A stretch of 64,000 nucleotides of DNA. It comes from Dysgonomonas sp. PF1-14. Its GTDB lineage: Bacteria > Bacteroidota > Bacteroidia > Bacteroidales > Dysgonomonadaceae. Below are positions 10,133-17,641 of the stretch, piece after piece (position 1 is the first letter of the stretch; each line of letters begins with the position of its first letter). The translations under genes and the position numbers were made by a program. The stretch lies in NCBI RefSeq assembly GCF_029892965.1, contig NZ_JARXWN010000002.1, positions 62,001 through 126,000 on the forward strand, written 5' to 3'. The notes beneath the pieces were generated by a model. It saw only the letters and a program-made list of their open reading frames with translations. It was not told the DNA's origin and ran no database searches.

Positions 10133-10423
10133 TTAATATATTTGTTTAATTACATCTACTGTCAGACTGTCCACCTTTCCCTCTACCGCTTCCACGAAAG
10201 CCTTAAAGTGTGCACTGGCATTGTGCTCATCGATAGCGGCCTGCGATTTCCATACTTCCAGAATAGTATATTTCAATGGATTCTGGCAATCCTGATGCAA
10301 ATCGTATGAAACATTACCCGCCTCTTTACGGGTTGCATCTACCACTGTACGAAAAACATTTTCCAATTCGCCCTGATATGCAGCTTTTACTACAATTGCA
10401 GCGACAATCTTCAATTCCATCAT
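10133..10423 (-). CDS. Putative quinol monooxygenase (ABM domain)
   Basis: A 96-residue protein that is a single antibiotic-biosynthesis-monooxygenase (dimeric ferredoxin-like) domain. Features are an alternating beta-alpha-beta pattern, VWKSQAAIDEHNASAHFKAF near residues 57-76 and the conserved EAGNVSYDL region. Relatives (YgiN type) oxidise quinols or act in reactive-carbonyl defence, but many have no known substrate. There are two adjacent in-frame ATG codons (MMELK); the second is equally possible. A TATTTTTG box lies 33 bases upstream. Confidence 0.85.
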   Translation of the reverse strand: MMELKIVAAIVVKAAYQGELENVFRTVVDATRKEAGNVSYDLHQDCQNPLKYTILEVWKSQAAIDEHNASAHFKAFVEAVEGKVDSLTVDVIKQIY

Positions 10424-10455
10424 AGCTATGTTCTTTTATCTCTTTTTTAAGGATA

Positions 10456-10463
10456 CAAAAATA
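10456..10463 (-). promoter_or_regulatory. Putative -7 promoter element (TATTTTTG)
   Basis: On the minus strand the sequence reads TATTTTTG, a match to TAnnTTTG, 33 bases before the monooxygenase start codon. No convincing -33 TTTG was found at the expected spacing. Confidence 0.5.
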
Positions 10464-10546
10464 TGGATTTTATTTCTGTTTCATACATATAACTAGCGAA
10501 AAAGCTTTCTTCGGTGAACAGTGAATAATATCAGGCACAGGAAAGA

Positions 10547-10736
10547 TTTTAACTAAAATGTAACGAATCAACGATCGGCAGAGCGAAGCGGAGCCAAAGT
10601 AACGGTTTTGCATAGTTTTTATTCTTTGTTACTTTTCCTTGTAGGGGCGAATGCAATTCGCCCCTACAGCATTCACTTTTAACTAAAATGTAACGAATGT
10701 AACGAAACAACGTTCGACAGAGCCAAGCGGAGTCAA
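10547..10736. repeat. Direct repeat pair flanking a GTAGGGGC palindrome
   Basis: The 596-base gap between the monooxygenase and aqpZ contains two diverged copies of one segment, 10547-10600 and 10677-10736. Both start TTTTAACTAAAATGTAACGA and continue into CAACG(A/T)TCG(G/A)CAGAGC(G/C)AAGCGGAG. Related words occur at 53627, 53763, on the minus strand near 63260, and GAAACAACGTTC...AGCGGAG near 36831. I see no coding potential. The rest of the gap (10464-10546 and 10737-11019) is AT-rich with nothing recognisable. Confidence 0.75.
10641..10667. repeat. GTAGGGGC-family palindrome, copy 1
   Basis: GTAGGGGCGAAT (10641-10652) and ATTCGCCCCTAC (10656-10667) form a perfect 12-bp inverted repeat with a 3-base loop. 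Relatives with the same GTAGGGGC/GCCCCTAC ends occur at 23611-23685, 53685-53750 and, one-ended, at 62949. Confidence 0.85.
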
Positions 10737-11019
10737 TTTACACTGTTTTTGTTTTTATTACTTTTTTGTTACCTATCACTAATTCAAAGATCGCTCTCAT
10801 TGGCATATTTGCTAATTAGCACATTGATATCCTATAGATAATTTACCTTCAAACTCATCACTCTAACAAAGAGCAGCAGATGCAGAATACAAGCCATCTG
10901 TAAAAAAAATGCTTTTTTTTTAACTTTATCCAAATTTATATATAACTTCGCCATTGCTTAACATATATAACGCAAGTTTGTACAGACTAGACAAAATGTT
11001 TAATTAAATAAATGATTCA

Positions 11020-11721
11020 ATGAAAAAGTATTTAGCGGAAATGATCGGAACCATGGTTCTGGTTCTTATGGGGTGCGGTAGCGCTATTTTTAATTGGGGA
11101 GTAGGTTCTACTACACAGGTATTGACTGTTGCCTTCGGCTTTGGTTTGTCTGTCGTAGCTATGGCGTACACCGTAGGTAAAGTATCGGGATGTCATATCA
11201 ATCCGGCGATAACACTGGGCGTTTTCTTATCAAAAAGAATGTCTGGCAAAGATGCCGGAATGTATATGTTATTCCAGGTAATAGGAGCTCTAATAGGCTC
11301 GGCTATCCTGTTTGCTATTGTGTCATCCATCGATACAGGTTCAGCCTCTTACATTGCTCAGCAAGGAGCTTTTGCTACAAAGACGGGTGCTAACGGATTA
11401 CAACCGGGAGTGAGCCTGACAGGCGGTTTATTAGCTGAAATCATATTTACATTTGTTTTCGTTCTGGTTGTTTTAGGTACTACATCTAAAAATGGTGCCG
11501 GAAACTTTGCAGGTCTGGCTATTGGTCTTAGCCTTGTATTGGTTCACATCGTATGTATACCTCTTACAGGAACATCTGTAAACCCGGCTCGTAGTATCGG
11601 CCCTGCTATCTTTGACGGAGCTGCTGCTCTTTCTCAGCTTTGGATATTTATTGTTGGTCCGTTTGTAGGTGCTGCCTTGGCGGCTCTGGTATGGAAAGTG
11701 GTTGATACCGACGAAGCTTAA
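11020..11721 (+). CDS. aqpZ: Aquaporin Z-type water channel
   Basis: A 233-residue MIP-family channel with six membrane helices and both half-helix motifs: HINPAIT (Asn61-Pro62-Ala63) and SVNPARS (Asn188-Pro189-Ala190). By spacing from the second NPA, the aromatic/arginine filter is Phe41, His176, Thr185 and Arg191, the water-selective combination of AqpZ rather than the wider glycerol-facilitator filter. It conducts water across the inner membrane. The gene is a monocistronic unit closed by a hairpin terminator; a near-consensus TAACTTCG box lies about 80 bases upstream. Confidence 0.95.
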   Translation: MKKYLAEMIGTMVLVLMGCGSAIFNWGVGSTTQVLTVAFGFGLSVVAMAYTVGKVSGCHINPAITLGVFLSKRMSGKDAGMYMLFQVIGALIGSAILFAIVSSIDTGSASYIAQQGAFATKTGANGLQPGVSLTGGLLAEIIFTFVFVLVVLGTTSKNGAGNFAGLAIGLSLVLVHIVCIPLTGTSVNPARSIGPAIFDGAAALSQLWIFIVGPFVGAALAALVWKVVDTDEA

Positions 11722-11744
11722 GCCTTGTACAAATACAATATACC

Positions 11745-11779
11745 GAAAGCCTCTGCCAGTGCAGGGGCTTTCTTGTTTT
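11745..11779 (+). terminator. Rho-independent terminator of aqpZ
   Basis: GAAAGCCTCTGC (11745-11756) pairs with GCAGGGGCTTTC (11761-11772) with one G-T pair and a 4-base loop, followed by TTGTTTT. Confidence 0.85.
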
Positions 11780-11999
11780 AGCATAAATCAACCGAAAGCT
11801 ATTCCCCAAAAGTAATCTATAAATTTAAACAGGTTCTTAAATAAAACACCGTACTACTGTTAAATTATCCTACGGTGTTTGCATCTTTCATAAATTTATA
11901 CTTTATTTGCATCATTAACGCAACAATATTATAAACTTCAAACCCATTAGCCTATAGAATAAACATTACTCTTTTAAAAAACTTTAAATATAAGAGATA

Positions 12000-12590
12000 A
12001 TGGATACATTAATAATGATGACCGACGAGCAGTTGGTTACAGATTATTCTAATGGCAACAATCTAGCTTTTGACATCCTGCTTTCGCGACACAGACAAAG
12101 TGTGTTCGGATACATCTATTTCACTGTTCGCAACAGGGAACTGGCAGAAGATATATTTCAGGAAACCTTTATTAAAGCCATCGTTACCATCAAACAGGGA
12201 CGTTATACCGAAACGGGAAAATTCCGCGCATGGATATCTCGTATTGCACACAACCTCATTATCGACCATTTCCGTCAGGAAAGAAACGAAAATACAATCT
12301 CAAATGATGATGCACCTATAGACTTGTTAAACAATCCGTCTCTTTGTGACGGAACCATTGAAGATGAGTTGGTGAGAATGCAAATCACATCCGATATACG
12401 CAAATTAATCTCATATTTGCCCGACAGCCAACGCGAAGTACTGGAAATGCGTTATTATCAAGATCTAAGTTTTAAAGAAATAGCAGACCTTACAGGCGTA
12501 AGTATCAACACCGCACTGGGGCGTATGCGTTATGCGATACTCAATATCCGCCGTATGGCAGAAGAAAACAACATTGTACTGACAATGTAA
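12000..12590 (+). CDS. ECF-type RNA polymerase sigma factor
   Basis: A 196-residue sigma-70 family protein of the ECF group. Region 2 spans about residues 10-95 (ELAEDIFQETFIKAI, then FRAWISRIAHNLIIDHFRQ); region 4 spans about 135-185, with SYLPDSQREVLEMRYYQDLSFKEIADLTGVS forming the -35-binding helix-turn-helix. It redirects RNA polymerase to a dedicated promoter set. No anti-sigma factor or FecR-like gene is adjacent, so its control cannot be read from context. There are two possible starts, ATG 12000 and ATG 12015; the first gives the usual length. The 278-base spacer after aqpZ has no other gene. Confidence 0.93.
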   Translation: MDTLIMMTDEQLVTDYSNGNNLAFDILLSRHRQSVFGYIYFTVRNRELAEDIFQETFIKAIVTIKQGRYTETGKFRAWISRIAHNLIIDHFRQERNENTISNDDAPIDLLNNPSLCDGTIEDELVRMQITSDIRKLISYLPDSQREVLEMRYYQDLSFKEIADLTGVSINTALGRMRYAILNIRRMAEENNIVLTM

Positions 12591-12643
12591 CAAATAAGCA
12601 TGTAGTTTTATCTTAAGATAGTTAAGTTTTATAAAGTAGCAGA

Positions 12644-12671
12644 AAGGGGAATGCAGTAATGTATTCCCCTT
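12644..12671. terminator. Bidirectional terminator
   Basis: AAGGGGAAT (12644-12652) and ATTCCCCTT (12663-12671) form a perfect 9-bp stem with a 10-base loop, between the sigma factor gene and the convergent aldo/keto reductase pseudogene. Confidence 0.75.
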
Positions 12672-12695
12672 CTTCTGTAATTATATATTCTGATA

Positions 12696-13649
12696 TTATC
12701 CCAATATCTTTTCTATCAGATTCATCTCCTCTGCCGAGAACTCAGCATTTTCTTTCGCTTTCAGATTATCTTTCAATTGATTGAGCGAACTTGTACCCAC
12801 AATGACGGATGTTACCTGCCTGTTATGCAACAACCAAGCCAAAGCCATCTCGGCAAGCGTTTGCCCGCGCTGCTGTGCCAGATCGTTGAGTGCAGCAACT
12901 TTCTGTATCACATCGGGAGTAATTTCACTTTCCTGCAAAAAGCCGTGACTTTTATGAGCACGTGATGTCTCCGGTATGCCATGCAAATATTTATTGGTGA
13001 GTACGCCTTGAGCCAGTGGAGAGAAAGCAATAAAACCGACTCCGTATTTTTCATTTATAGCCATGTGATCCTTCTCCGGATCGCGTACAAGCATACTGTA
13101 CTTATCCTGATAGATAAGGCATGGTACATGCTGTGATTTTAGAATATCGTAAGCCTTGACAAGTTCTTTCGGCGGGTACTTGGATATCCCCACATACAAC
13201 GCTTAACCCTGACGCACAATATCTATCAATGCCTGCATCGTCTCTTCTATCGGTGTTTGCGGATCGTAACGATGCGAATAGAAAATATCAAAATACTCGA
13301 GTCCTGTACGTTTCAGGCTCTGGTCTATACTTGCCATTATATACTTGCGCGAACCACCGTCACCATACGGGCCATCCCACATCAGATGCCCTGCTTTAGA
13401 GGAGATGATCAGTTCGTCACGATGCCCTTTTAGTTCCTTAGCCAGCACTTTCCCGAAATTAGTTTCCGCACTTCCGGGAGGAGGTCCGTAATTGTTTGCC
13501 AGATCGAAATGGGTAATTCCATTCTCAAAGGCGTATAAAATCATGGACGTAGCCGTTCCAAAATCGTCCACATCTCCGAAATTATGCCACAAACCGAGTG
13601 ATATTTCCGGTAATTGTAGGCCGCTGTTGCCGCAAAAATTGTATTTCAT
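12696..13649 (-). pseudogene. Aldo/keto reductase (YghZ/Gpr-like) broken by one in-frame stop
   Basis: On the minus strand one reading frame runs from ATG 13649 (MKYNFCGNSGLQLPEISLG) to the stop at 12696, interrupted only by TAA at 13205-13203. The sequence reads IVRQG, stop, ALYVGISKYPP; relatives of the L-glyceraldehyde-3-phosphate reductase (YghZ/Kv-beta-like) family carry Lys at this place (QGKALYVGIS), so a single AAA-to-TAA change is the likely lesion. All other family landmarks are intact: DLANNYGPPPGSAE, SSKAGHLMWDGPYGDGGS, YFDIFYSHRYDP and the NADPH-binding VIVGTSSLNQL near the end. The lesion is a recent nonsense mutation or a sequencing error. Internal restart at TTG 13199 would give a fragment lacking the first half of the TIM barrel. 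Confidence 0.9.
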
Positions 13650-13797
13650 AATTAATGTTCTTTGATATTTTACCGATCTAAAGTTAGCTTTTTTCCATTT
13701 CATAACAGGAGGTTTTTTATATTTTATATCAATTATATGTTCGAATATCTTAAGCATAACTACTATCTAATTCTGATTTTCAAAGTTTGGTTCATTA

Positions 13798-14265
13798 CTA
13801 ACGCGCACCCCCGTGCTTGTTTTTACTTTTGCATCGCCCAAAAGTAAACAAAAGTCTAGTGCTTCGCTCCTCAGCGACCTGTCATCGGCTTGCCGGCTGA
13901 AAGGGACAAACGGGCTATCGCCCCATCCCTTTCCACGCCGCCTGCACCGGACAGGTGCCCGCTTGCGGAGCTAATGCACAGGGCCGCAAAGCGCTGACAA
14001 GGCAGGGTTATCGTCTCCAGATGGTGCGTCAGCCCTGCGCCGTTAGCTTTATGGACGGGGTACCCGTAGGGTGAGAAAGGCGTAAAACAAAAACGTGTTT
14101 GAGCTGAACTGTCGATTCGTATTATGCAAAAGTCGTGAGCGAGTTTTTTTGTTTAGCCTTTGAGCCCTTTAACGGGTCGTCCTATGAAGCGGGGCGCTAA
14201 AGCGTTTTGCTTACTTTACTGCTTTGGGTAAAGTATGGCAAGCAATTTTCAATTGCGCGCAGTAA
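13798..14265. repeat. G+C-rich foldback element, copy A (full length)
   Basis: A roughly 468-base non-coding segment, much richer in G+C than its surroundings, with related copies at 53971-54290 (3' end missing) and 61148-61400 (5' end missing). Its ends are imperfect inverted repeats: ACTAACGCGCAC...GTGCTTG on the left and CAAGCAATT...AATTGCGCGCAGTAA on the right. Each end carries two hairpins; on the left GCAC/GTGC and TTTACTTTTG (13823-13832)/CAAAAGTAAA (13840-13849); on the right TACTTTAC (14212-14219)/GTAAAGTA (14228-14235) and GCAATT (14242-14247)/AATTGC (14251-14256). The interior holds further short hairpins. The reading frames through it are not conserved between copies (stop codons differ), so it is not a gene. 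Confidence 0.9.
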
Positions 14266-14303
14266 TAAATCCAACATTTATTATACACATTTTCAAATAG
14301 TGA

Positions 14304-14333
14304 TTGTTTAATCTATTTATATTACTACTTTTG
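14304..14333 (+). promoter_or_regulatory. Putative satP promoter
   Basis: TTG (14304-14306), 19 bases, then TACTTTTG (14326-14333): the spacing and -7 box fit the Bacteroidota sigma consensus. The satP start codon is 25 bases downstream. Confidence 0.65.
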
Positions 14334-14358
14334 CGCCCGCAACTTATAATAAACAATT

Positions 14359-14955
14359 ATGGAAACACAACATGTGAAAGTAGAGGTGGCAGATCCTACC
14401 ACTCTCGGATTATTCGGACTGGCTATAGTAACCCTTGTCGCCTCATCCCAAAAATTAGGATTAACAGACGGTCTTGCCTTTGTCCTGCCTTGGGCACTGT
14501 TCTTAGGAGGAGCCGCACAGATAATAGCCTCTATATTCGATTTCAAACACAACAATTTGTTCGGAGCAACAGCATTTTCTGCTTATGGCTTATTCTGGGT
14601 AGGTATGGCAATGAGCTGGCTTATAAAGCTCGGCTGTCTGGGAGAGACGTTAGCTACAGCAGTTGATCCAAAACAACTCGGATTTGTATTTCTCGGTTAT
14701 ATGTTCCTTACTATAGTATTAACTATCTCGGGACTGAAAATGTCAAAAGCAATGTTCATCCTTTTGTTTCTCATTGTCCTCTTATTTTTAGGTCTGGCAA
14801 TGGATTCATTTGGTTTCGGACATATCTGGCATAGCGTAGCAGCTTATTCCGAACTGGCTATTTCACTGGTTACATTCTACGTACTGGCTGCAAAATACCT
14901 AAATAGTTTTTTCGGGAAAACAATCGTTCCCGTAGGATCTCCTTTCCTGAAATAA
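14359..14955 (+). CDS. satP: Acetate/succinate uptake transporter (GPR1/FUN34/YaaH family)
   Basis: A 198-residue inner-membrane protein with six hydrophobic helices. The N-terminal ADPTTLGLFG matches the family signature NPAPLGL at the mouth of the pore, and the segment FVLPWALFLGGAAQIIASIFDFKHNNLFGATAFSAYGLFW is characteristic of YaaH/SatP proteins, which move acetate and succinate and form hexamers. It has its own promoter and terminator. The start sits just downstream of the large foldback element, so any transcription from that element would run into it. Confidence 0.92.
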   Translation: METQHVKVEVADPTTLGLFGLAIVTLVASSQKLGLTDGLAFVLPWALFLGGAAQIIASIFDFKHNNLFGATAFSAYGLFWVGMAMSWLIKLGCLGETLATAVDPKQLGFVFLGYMFLTIVLTISGLKMSKAMFILLFLIVLLFLGLAMDSFGFGHIWHSVAAYSELAISLVTFYVLAAKYLNSFFGKTIVPVGSPFLK

Positions 14956-14975
14956 GGTCGCAATAATAAATATAC

Positions 14976-15020
14976 AGAGGGCTGGCTTTAACTCGATTTA
15001 AACCTGCCCTCTTTTATTTT
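14976..15020 (+). terminator. Rho-independent terminator of satP
   Basis: AGAGGGC (14976-14982) pairs with GCCCTCT (15006-15012), with further pairing in the loop (GG/CC and TTTAA/TTAAA-like), followed by TTTATTTTTT. Confidence 0.75.
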
Positions 15021-15069
15021 TTATAACTCGCAACTAAAACTTATCTTTGTTATCCGATCACAGATTTCT

Positions 15070-17418
15070 ATGGATAATTTACTAAGCCAACTAAATAAAC
15101 AGCAGCGAGACGCTGTAGAATATATCAACGGGCCATCCCTTATTATAGCAGGGGCAGGCTCGGGAAAAACGCGTGTACTTACATATAAAATAGCCTATCT
15201 GCTTCGGCAGGGGCTATTACCTCAAAACATACTGGCTCTGACCTTTACCAACAAGGCAGCCCGCGAAATGAAGGAGCGTATAGCGCAGCTTATCGGCTGG
15301 CAGTATGCACGTTACCTGTGGATGGGAACATTCCACTCTGTATTCTCACGCATACTGAGAACCGAAGCCGAAAAGATAGGATTCACAGCTAACTTCACCA
15401 TCTTCGACTCGGCAGATTCGCGCAATATGATAAAGACAATTATCAAGCAATATCAGCTCGATGATAAGGTATATAAGCCTGCACGCATACAGGCCACAAT
15501 ATCGAATGCGAAGAATGCGCTGATATCGCCGCAAATGTATGCACAGAATAAAGAGTTGATAGAATACGATCAGCGGGCGAAGATGCCTGTGATAAAAGAT
15601 ATATACAGGGAATATAACAACAGGCTGAAAGCATCTAATACAATGGATTTCGACGATCTGCTGTTTTATACCAATTGCCTGTTCAGAGACTATCCCGAAG
15701 TACTGCAATCGTATCAGGAACGTTATCAGTTTATTCTGGTAGATGAGTATCAGGATACCAACTTTGCTCAATATCTGGTAGTGAAACAACTTGCCGATGC
15801 GCATCACCGCGTATGTGTGGTGGGTGACGATGCGCAAAGTATTTATTCGTTTCGGGGGGCAAATATCGAGAATATTCTGAAATTTAAAGAAGTATATCCC
15901 GAATCGAAGCTTTTCAAGCTGGAACAGAACTATCGATCTACGCAAAACATTGTGAATGCGGCAAATAGCCTGATAATGCAAAACAAAGACCAGATAAAGA
16001 AAACCATATACTCGGAAAACGATGAAGGCGAACGCATCGAAATAGCCAGTGCATATTCTGACTTCGAAGAAGGAGTGATCGTATCTAATAAAATATGGGA
16101 TCTACGGCGTGAGAAGAAAGCTGCGTACAGCGAGTTTGTTATTCTTTACCGTACCAATGCCCAGTCGCGCATATTTGAGGAAGCATTGCGAAAAAAGAAC
16201 ATCCCTTACCGTATCTACGGAGGATTATCGTTCTACCAACGGAAAGAAATAAAGGACGTTATCGCCTACTTCCGTATGGTCGTCAACCCTAATGATGAAG
16301 AAGCATTCAGACGGATTATCAATTTTCCGGCACGCGGAATAGGAAACACCACACTGGGTAAAATTGCCGATGCTGCACGCCTGTACAACGTAAGCCTGTG
16401 GGAAGTGATCGGCGACCCGCTGGAATATAACCTGAATGTAAATGCAGGTACGGCAAAAAAACTGACCGATTTCAGAACACTTATAGAAAGTTTTATAACA
16501 GGACTAACAGAATACAATGCCTATGAACAGGCGACCCGTATCGTAAAGCAAAGCGGTATTGCTACAGAAGCCTATCAGGATCAGACACCGGAGGGTATGA
16601 GCCGTCAGGAAAATTTACAGGAACTGCTCGGCGGCATACATGAGTTTTGCGAATCGCGTCAGGAAGAAGGACTCGGAGGTATCGGACTTATGGATTTCCT
16701 GTCGGAAGTATCTTTGCTGAGCGATCAGGATACGGACAAGGAAGCCGACAAGGAAAAAGTAACGATGATGACCATACATGCAGCTAAAGGACTGGAATAT
16801 AACAATGTATTTATCGTCGGACTCGAGGAAGACCTCTTTCCTTCGGCTATGGCAAAGAATGAATTCAGAGGACTCGAAGAAGAACGCCGTCTCTTCTATG
16901 TAGCCATTACGCGCGCTAAAGAGTTTTGTATGATCACTTATGCCAAAAGCCGTTTTCGCAACGGACAGATAAATGCCTGCAACCCAAGCCGGTTTCTGAG
17001 AGATATAGACACATCCTATCTGAATGTGAATGCCGGAGTACTGGGTGGAGGCGGCTTTGGCGTACTCAATCGTCCCGACACCTATACACAAGACCTGTTC
17101 GATTACACTGGTACACCGCGCACCTCGTTTCAGGAACGACCTGTTCAAAGACAGGCAAATCCGCAAAAAGCAGAATCGTATTCAGCCCCATCGCGTACTA
17201 ACTTTGTAAATGCAAAGAAAGCTACGCCCAAAGCATCTGCCGGAGCAAATGCAGGTGAAGTGCAGATCGGAGCAACCATCAAACACGAACGTTTCGGCAT
17301 CGGTAAAGTAACGGCAGTAACAGGCGATCCTGACAGCCGTAAAGCAACTGTTGAGTTCGAAAACTCAGGAACAAAACAGCTATTGTTGAAGTTCGCACGA
17401 TTCGAAATTATTGGGTAG
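15070..17418 (+). CDS. pcrA: UvrD/PcrA-type superfamily 1 DNA helicase
   Basis: A 782-residue ATP-dependent 3'-5' DNA helicase. Motifs in order: Walker A AGAGSGKT (27-34), motif Ia LTFTNKAAREMKERI, Walker B VDEYQDTN (about 224-231), motif III GDDAQSIYSFRGA, motif IV LEQNYRST, motif V TIHAAKGLEYNNVFIVGLEE and motif VI YVAITRAKE. The last 60 residues form the Tudor-like domain (GATIKHERFGIGKVTAV) that binds RNA polymerase in PcrA/UvrD. Roles are nucleotide-excision and transcription-coupled repair and plasmid replication restart. The length is slightly above the E. coli protein. It stands alone between terminators. Confidence 0.95.
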   Translation: MDNLLSQLNKQQRDAVEYINGPSLIIAGAGSGKTRVLTYKIAYLLRQGLLPQNILALTFTNKAAREMKERIAQLIGWQYARYLWMGTFHSVFSRILRTEAEKIGFTANFTIFDSADSRNMIKTIIKQYQLDDKVYKPARIQATISNAKNALISPQMYAQNKELIEYDQRAKMPVIKDIYREYNNRLKASNTMDFDDLLFYTNCLFRDYPEVLQSYQERYQFILVDEYQDTNFAQYLVVKQLADAHHRVCVVGDDAQSIYSFRGANIENILKFKEVYPESKLFKLEQNYRSTQNIVNAANSLIMQNKDQIKKTIYSENDEGERIEIASAYSDFEEGVIVSNKIWDLRREKKAAYSEFVILYRTNAQSRIFEEALRKKNIPYRIYGGLSFYQRKEIKDVIAYFRMVVNPNDEEAFRRIINFPARGIGNTTLGKIADAARLYNVSLWEVIGDPLEYNLNVNAGTAKKLTDFRTLIESFITGLTEYNAYEQATRIVKQSGIATEAYQDQTPEGMSRQENLQELLGGIHEFCESRQEEGLGGIGLMDFLSEVSLLSDQDTDKEADKEKVTMMTIHAAKGLEYNNVFIVGLEEDLFPSAMAKNEFRGLEEERRLFYVAITRAKEFCMITYAKSRFRNGQINACNPSRFLRDIDTSYLNVNAGVLGGGGFGVLNRPDTYTQDLFDYTGTPRTSFQERPVQRQANPQKAESYSAPSRTNFVNAKKATPKASAGANAGEVQIGATIKHERFGIGKVTAVTGDPDSRKATVEFENSGTKQLLLKFARFEIIG

Positions 17419-17506
17419 CACCGGATAAGGGGTGTCTATTTGTCTCAAATAGGGGGATATTCTATCTTTATTAAATACAGTATAATCACATCTCAACCCG
17501 AAATAA

Positions 17507-17640
17507 TATATTTGCAGCTATAATCATTGTGGCAAATGGTTATAGTACTATTGCATTTAATCGATCTCACGATGATGTTTTAGGCTATTTTAGGTTATTA
17601 GATTGAAAAAAGGAGCGGAAGATAATTTCGCTCTTTTTTA
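17507..17640 (+). ncRNA. Candidate small RNA between pcrA and the DUF6348-like gene
   Basis: TATATTTG (17507-17514) matches the -7 consensus. It is followed at once by a stem CTATAATCATT (17518-17528)/AATGGTTATAG (17535-17545) with one G-T pair, then about 60 unstructured bases and a terminator hairpin ending at 17639. No open frame fits between promoter and terminator. A transcript of about 115 bases is predicted. The terminator could simply serve pcrA and the box could be chance, so confidence is low. Confidence 0.35.
17606..17639 (+). terminator. Rho-independent terminator downstream of pcrA
   Basis: AAAAAA-GGAGCG (17606-17617) pairs with CGCTC-TTTTTT (17629-17639) with one bulge, giving a stem with its own T run. 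It lies just before the stop codon of the convergent gene. Confidence 0.75.
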
Positions 17641-17641
17641 T

